64,000 nucleotides of DNA, taken from NCBI RefSeq assembly GCF_003032475.1, contig NZ_CP028369.1, positions 4,402,001 to 4,466,000 of the forward strand, in the 5' to 3' direction. The DNA comes from Streptomyces sp. P3 (GTDB lineage Bacteria > Actinomycetota > Actinomycetes > Streptomycetales > Streptomycetaceae). Positions 60,962-64,000 of the stretch are shown here, one piece after another (the stretch's first letter is position 1; each line of letters opens with the position of its first letter). Below the pieces are notes generated by a model. The model had not been told where the DNA came from. It saw only the letters and a program-made list of their open reading frames with translations, and did not search any database. Made by a program: the position numbers and the translations under genes.

Positions 60962-61611
60962 GCGAGCCCGGAGGCTTGCAGCAGGGCGGGACGCCCGTCC
61001 TGGAGAAGGACACCGGGGACGACGTCGCCCCACCCGGTCGGGGAGGCGGCTTTGACGGTCGGCGCCCCGCCGAACACCGGTTCTGGTCGGCCCGCCGGGT
61101 CCCGGCCGGCGTCGTCGCGGTCCTGCTGGCGGCGGTCGCGGGCGTGTTCCTCTACGACGTGGTCGCCGTCCGCGCCCACCGGCCCGCCATGGCGTGGCGG
61201 CGCGGACTCGCCCACCAACTCGCCGAGCGCCCCCTCGACGACCCGTGGGTGCTCGTCGGCGCCGGGGTCGCGGCCGCTCTCGGCCTGTGGCTGGTCGTCC
61301 TGGCCGTCACGCCGGGGGTCCGGCAGCTGCTGCCGATGCGCCGCCCCCGCCCCGACGTACGCGCCGGCCTGCACCGCGCCGCCGCCGCCCTGGTGCTGCG
61401 CGACCGGGCCATGGAGGTCGCCGGCGTGCAGTCGGCGCGGGCGCGGGCCGGCCGACGCAGGGCCGACGTGTCCGTCGTCTCCCACTTCCGCGACCTGGAG
61501 GACGTCCGCGCCGACCTGGACTCCGTCCTCACCGAGGCGGTCCACGGCCTCGGGCTGGTCCGGCCGCTCACGCTCTCGGTCCATGTGCGCCGGGCCGGGA
61601 AGAAGGGGTGA
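60958..61611 (+). CDS. DUF6286 membrane protein of the Asp23 cluster
   Basis: Protein of 217 residues with two membrane helices (about 48-70 and 98-122) and a soluble C-terminal domain (about 135-215) containing DVSVVSHFRDLEDVRADLDSVL. It matches the DUF6286 family that I associate with actinobacterial Asp23 clusters. The C-terminal part looks like another Asp23/AmaP-type alpha-beta module. ATG 60958 overlaps the previous stop and the next frame follows closely, so the genes are co-translated. Function is unknown. Confidence 0.82.
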   Translation: MSEPGGLQQGGTPVLEKDTGDDVAPPGRGGGFDGRRPAEHRFWSARRVPAGVVAVLLAAVAGVFLYDVVAVRAHRPAMAWRRGLAHQLAERPLDDPWVLVGAGVAAALGLWLVVLAVTPGVRQLLPMRRPRPDVRAGLHRAAAALVLRDRAMEVAGVQSARARAGRRRADVSVVSHFRDLEDVRADLDSVLTEAVHGLGLVRPLTLSVHVRRAGKKG

Positions 61612-61616
61612 GGGCG

Positions 61617-62195
61617 ATGCCCGCAACCGTCGACCGCGTGCTTCTCGCCCTCGTCGGACTGGTGCTGCTCGCCGTCGGCGGCGCGGTGCTGGCCGTGGGG
61701 CTCGGCGCGCCCGCGCCGTCCTGGTGGCTGCACGGCGGCCCGCACGACACGCTCCTCAGCGCCGCCGAACGCACCCGCTGGCGCGGCGAGGCGTGGTGGT
61801 GGCCGACGGTCATCGCCGCCCTGGCCCTCCTCCTCCTGCTCGCGCTGTGGTGGCTGAGCGCGGTCCTGCACCGTCGCCGGCTCGCCGAGGTCCTCGTCGA
61901 CACCGGAGACGGCGCGGGGGCGCTGCTGCGGGGCCGCGCCCTGGAAGGGGTGCTGTCGGGCGAGGCGTCCCGGCTGGACGGCGTCGCCCAGGCGCACGTC
62001 CGGCTGACCGGGCGCAGCGAGGCTCCCGAGGCGCGGGCGCGTCTGCTGCTGGAGCCGCACGCGGAGCCGGTGACCGTGCTGGACGACCTCAGCTCCCGGG
62101 CGCTGGCCCACGCGCGGGACTCGGCGGCGCTGCGGGCCCTGCCGGCCGAGGTCCGCCTGACGGCGGCCAAGCACAAGTCGGAGAGGGTCTCCTGA
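61617..62195 (+). CDS. amaP: AmaP-like alkaline shock membrane anchor protein
   Basis: Protein of 192 residues with two membrane helices (about 7-30 and 59-81) separated by an extracytoplasmic loop, followed by a cytoplasmic domain (about 90-190). In firmicutes AmaP anchors Asp23 at the membrane, and the same topology and location at the end of the cluster support that role here. ATG 61617 follows an AAGGGG-like site; GTG 61608 is an alternative. Sequence similarity is family level only. Confidence 0.8.
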   Translation: MPATVDRVLLALVGLVLLAVGGAVLAVGLGAPAPSWWLHGGPHDTLLSAAERTRWRGEAWWWPTVIAALALLLLLALWWLSAVLHRRRLAEVLVDTGDGAGALLRGRALEGVLSGEASRLDGVAQAHVRLTGRSEAPEARARLLLEPHAEPVTVLDDLSSRALAHARDSAALRALPAEVRLTAAKHKSERVS

Positions 62196-62211
62196 GCGAC
62201 GCCGGGCCCGC

Positions 62212-62265
62212 GGGGGTCCGCCCGACCGTCCGGCGACTCGTCGTGGGGGCCCGCCCGACCGTCCG
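62212..62265. repeat. 21-bp direct repeat with one mismatch after amaP
   Basis: The segments 62212-62232 and 62245-62265 are identical apart from one T/C difference and share the core CCGCCCGACCGTCCG. The start-to-start distance is 33 bp. They lie between convergent genes, before a hairpin at 62278-62294. Confidence 0.75.
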
Positions 62266-62277
62266 CGCCGACGCCCT

Positions 62278-62294
62278 GTCGCGCGGCGCGCGAC
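62278..62294. terminator. Short terminator-like hairpin between convergent genes
   Basis: GTCGCGC (62278-62284) pairs perfectly with GCGCGAC (62288-62294) over a 3-base loop, between amaP and the convergent SDR gene. Confidence 0.5.
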
Positions 62295-62328
62295 CGGCCG
62301 GGCCCGCTGGTGCGGCAGTGTGTGCCGC

Positions 62329-63084
62329 TCAGAATCCGTGCCGCATACCGCCGTCGACGGGCACCATGAGGCCGGTCAGGTAGGAGGCGGCCGGCGACAG
62401 CAGGAACGCCGCCGTCCGCCCGAACTCCTCCGGAAGGCCGTAGCGACGCAACGGAATCCGGGACTCGTTCGCGGCCCGGGTCGCCTCGGGGTCGGCCGAC
62501 AGGCCGTCGAGCTCCCGCACCCGGTCGGTGTCGATGCGCGCCGGCAGCAGGCCCACCACCCGGATCCCGCGCGGCCCGAGCTCGTCGGAGAGCGACTTGG
62601 CGAACCCGGCGAGCCCGGGTCGCAGACCGTTGGAGATGGTCAGCCCGGGAATCGGCTCGTGCACCGAGCCCGACAGCACGAACCCGATGACCCCGCCCGC
62701 CTCCAGCTCGGCGGCCGCCGCCCGGGCGAGCCGGACCGCCCCGAGGAACACCGACTCGAAGGCGCTCTGCCACTGTTCGTCCGTGTTGTCGGCGACGAAC
62801 CCGGGCGGCGGACCGCCGACGCTCACCAGCACCCCGTCGAACCCGCCGAAGGCGTCCCGGGCCGCCGCGATCAGCCGGGCCGCCGCGCCGGGTTCGGCGT
62901 TGTCCACGGCGACGCCGACGGCGTTGGGCCCCAGCTCGGCCGCGGCGTCGGTGACGCGCTTCTCGTCCCGCCCGGTGAGGACGACCTTCGCACCGTCCGC
63001 GACGAGCTCGCGCGCGGCGGCGTTGCCGAGTCCGCGCGTGGCCCCGGTGACGACGTACACCCGGTCCTTCAGTCCAAGATCCAT
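62329..63084 (-). CDS. SDR-family oxidoreductase lacking the usual YxxxK motif
   Basis: Rossmann-fold protein of 251 residues. The cofactor motif TGATRGLG is at about 13-20 and the C-terminal VPVDGGMRHGF is typical of classical SDRs. The active-site region reads VLSGSVHEPIPGLTISNGLRPG, where the YxxxK catalytic pair is replaced (Ser/Asn and Arg). The serine of SGS is retained. It may use an alternative mechanism or a different role. ATG 63084 is supported by a spacing of 5 bp from the GH15 gene upstream, so the two are likely co-transcribed. Confidence 0.85.
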   Translation of the reverse strand: MDLGLKDRVYVVTGATRGLGNAAARELVADGAKVVLTGRDEKRVTDAAAELGPNAVGVAVDNAEPGAAARLIAAARDAFGGFDGVLVSVGGPPPGFVADNTDEQWQSAFESVFLGAVRLARAAAAELEAGGVIGFVLSGSVHEPIPGLTISNGLRPGLAGFAKSLSDELGPRGIRVVGLLPARIDTDRVRELDGLSADPEATRAANESRIPLRRYGLPEEFGRTAAFLLSPAASYLTGLMVPVDGGMRHGF

Positions 63085-63089
63085 GGCTC

Positions 63090-64000
63090 CTATCCTGCCT
63101 CCTCGCCGTCGAACAGGGCGAGGGCGGTGTTCACCAGGCCGATGTGGCTGAACGCCTGAGGGAAGTTGCCGAGGTGCCGGCCCGCCACCGGGTCGTACTC
63201 CTCCGCCAGCAGCCCCACGTCGTTGGCCAGGCCCACGAGCCGTTCGAACAGCTCCCGTGCCTCCTTCGTACGGCCCGTCATGTGCAGGGCGTCCGCGAGC
63301 CAGAACGAGCAGGCCAGGAAGGCGCCCTCGTCGCCCGGCAGGCCGTCGACGGTCGCGGCCTCGGTGCTGTAGCGGCGCAGCAGGCCGTCGTGCCCGAGCT
63401 CCGCGCGGATCGCGTCGACGGTGCCGATCACGCGCGGGTCGTCCGGCGGCAGGAAGCCGACGCGCGGGACGAGCAGCAGGGAGGCGTCCAGGTCGGCCGA
63501 GCCGTAGTACTGGGTGAACGTGTTGCGCCGCGGGTCGTAGCCCTTCTCGCAGACCTCGCGGTGCACCTCGTCGCGCAGGTCCCGCCAGCCGCCCAGGTCG
63601 CCGCTGAGCTCCGGGTAGGCCTCCAGCGCGCGGACGGCCCGGTCGGCGGCGACCCACACCATGACCTTGGAGTGCACGAACGGCCGCCGGCCGCCGCGCA
63701 CCTCCCACAGCCCCTCGTCCGGCTGCCGCCAGTTGTCGCCGAGCCAGTTCATCAGCGCGCACTGCAGGGACCACATGTGCGGCCGCGGCGACATGCCCGA
63801 GGTCCGGGCCAGCGACAGGGAGTCCATCACCTCGCCGTAGACGTCCAGTTGGAGCTGCTGCACGGCGCCGTTGCCGATGCGCACGGGTGTGGAGCCCTCG
63901 TAGCCGCAGAGCCAGGGCAACTCGCTCTCGGGCAGCCGCCGCTCGCCGGACAGCCCGTACATGATCTGCAGGTCCGCCGGGTCGCCCGCGACGGCGCGCA
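63090..64000 (-). CDS. Glycoside hydrolase family 15 protein, C-terminal part (gene runs off the window)
   Basis: The window holds about 303 C-terminal residues of a larger protein; the frame is open to the right edge. GH15 signatures are IMYGLSGERRLPE, the first catalytic region QPDEGLWEVRGGRRPFVHSK with its acid glutamate, and later NFPQAFSHIGLVNTA. GH15 proteins are glucoamylases or trehalases, and bacterial ones with this motif set are often trehalases. The end is 5 bp before the SDR start. No statement can be made about the N-terminus or signal peptide. Confidence 0.88.
   Translation of the reverse strand, partial: RAVAGDPADLQIMYGLSGERRLPESELPWLCGYEGSTPVRIGNGAVQQLQLDVYGEVMDSLSLARTSGMSPRPHMWSLQCALMNWLGDNWRQPDEGLWEVRGGRRPFVHSKVMVWVAADRAVRALEAYPELSGDLGGWRDLRDEVHREVCEKGYDPRRNTFTQYYGSADLDASLLLVPRVGFLPPDDPRVIGTVDAIRAELGHDGLLRRYSTEAATVDGLPGDEGAFLACSFWLADALHMTGRTKEARELFERLVGLANDVGLLAEEYDPVAGRHLGNFPQAFSHIGLVNTALALFDGEEAG

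Overview
This window is a high G+C actinobacterial chromosome segment, almost certainly from a Streptomyces species. The evidence is the third-position G+C bias, frequent GTG starts, Tat-type signal peptides, an ectoine/hydroxyectoine operon, a PHO box of the Streptomyces type, a Gbn-like GATC-binding HTH protein, and a single rare TTA leucine codon. The gene order from about 42 to 59 kb matches what I remember of the S. coelicolor core chromosome (cobB-cobO-chelatase-cobQ-cobD, pit, aldolase, hydrolase, VOC, ABC-F, gbn, enoyl-CoA hydratase). That comparison is recall, not a search. There are no insertion sequences, prophage genes, CRISPR arrays, rRNA genes or tRNA genes that I can support.

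Region 1 (0.07-19.4 kb) is a pectin and rhamnogalacturonan/arabinan utilisation locus. A GntR/FCD regulator, a DapA-like aldolase/dehydratase and an IlvD/Edd sugar-acid dehydratase form one coupled unit. Downstream are two CUT1 sugar permeases, a Gfo/Idh/MocA oxidoreductase, a DUF6807 (PmoA-like) protein and a cytoplasmic GH43 enzyme. They are followed by a secreted PL1-CE8 fusion, the solute-binding lipoprotein, a rhamnogalacturonan-acetylesterase-like esterase, a second PL1 lyase, two Tat-exported pectinesterases and a PL9-like lyase. Together they would de-esterify and cleave pectin outside the cell, import oligomers and dissimilate sugar acids. Two AAGCGCTT-type palindromes suggest an unlinked LacI-family repressor, and no dedicated ATPase is present.

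Region 2 (19.4-31 kb) carries a secreted HAD acid phosphatase, an ECF sigma factor with a membrane partner, an AzgA-type purine permease, a penicillin-binding protein, a GNAT protein, and an IclR regulator divergent from an aldehyde dehydrogenase of the alpha-ketoglutarate-semialdehyde type. That enzyme could finish the sugar-acid route of region 1. DUF1349, FrnE-like and class V aminotransferase genes follow.

Region 3 (30.7-34.8 kb) is ectABCD on the minus strand plus a DinB-like gene. Next come a decayed aminotransferase remnant (34.8-35.1 kb), a polar amino-acid ABC transporter behind a striking palindrome/TATAAT promoter, and an amidohydrolase.

Region 4 (39-49.7 kb) is a cobalamin locus: cobC-like, cobE-like, a ZIP transporter, cobB, cobO, a fused chelatase I/D subunit, cobQ and cobD. 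It is headed by a clear minus-strand cobalamin riboswitch and a 19-codon micro-ORF. No cobN is present where I would expect it.

Region 5 (49.4-64 kb) holds a PHO-box-controlled pit phosphate transporter, a frameshifted class II aldolase, an alpha/beta hydrolase, an unknown protein, VOC and ABC-F genes (the latter with a 7-codon leader ORF), gbn with clustered GATC sites, and an enoyl-CoA hydratase. An Asp23/Gls24-AmaP envelope-stress cluster, an atypical SDR and the 3' part of a GH15 gene complete the window.
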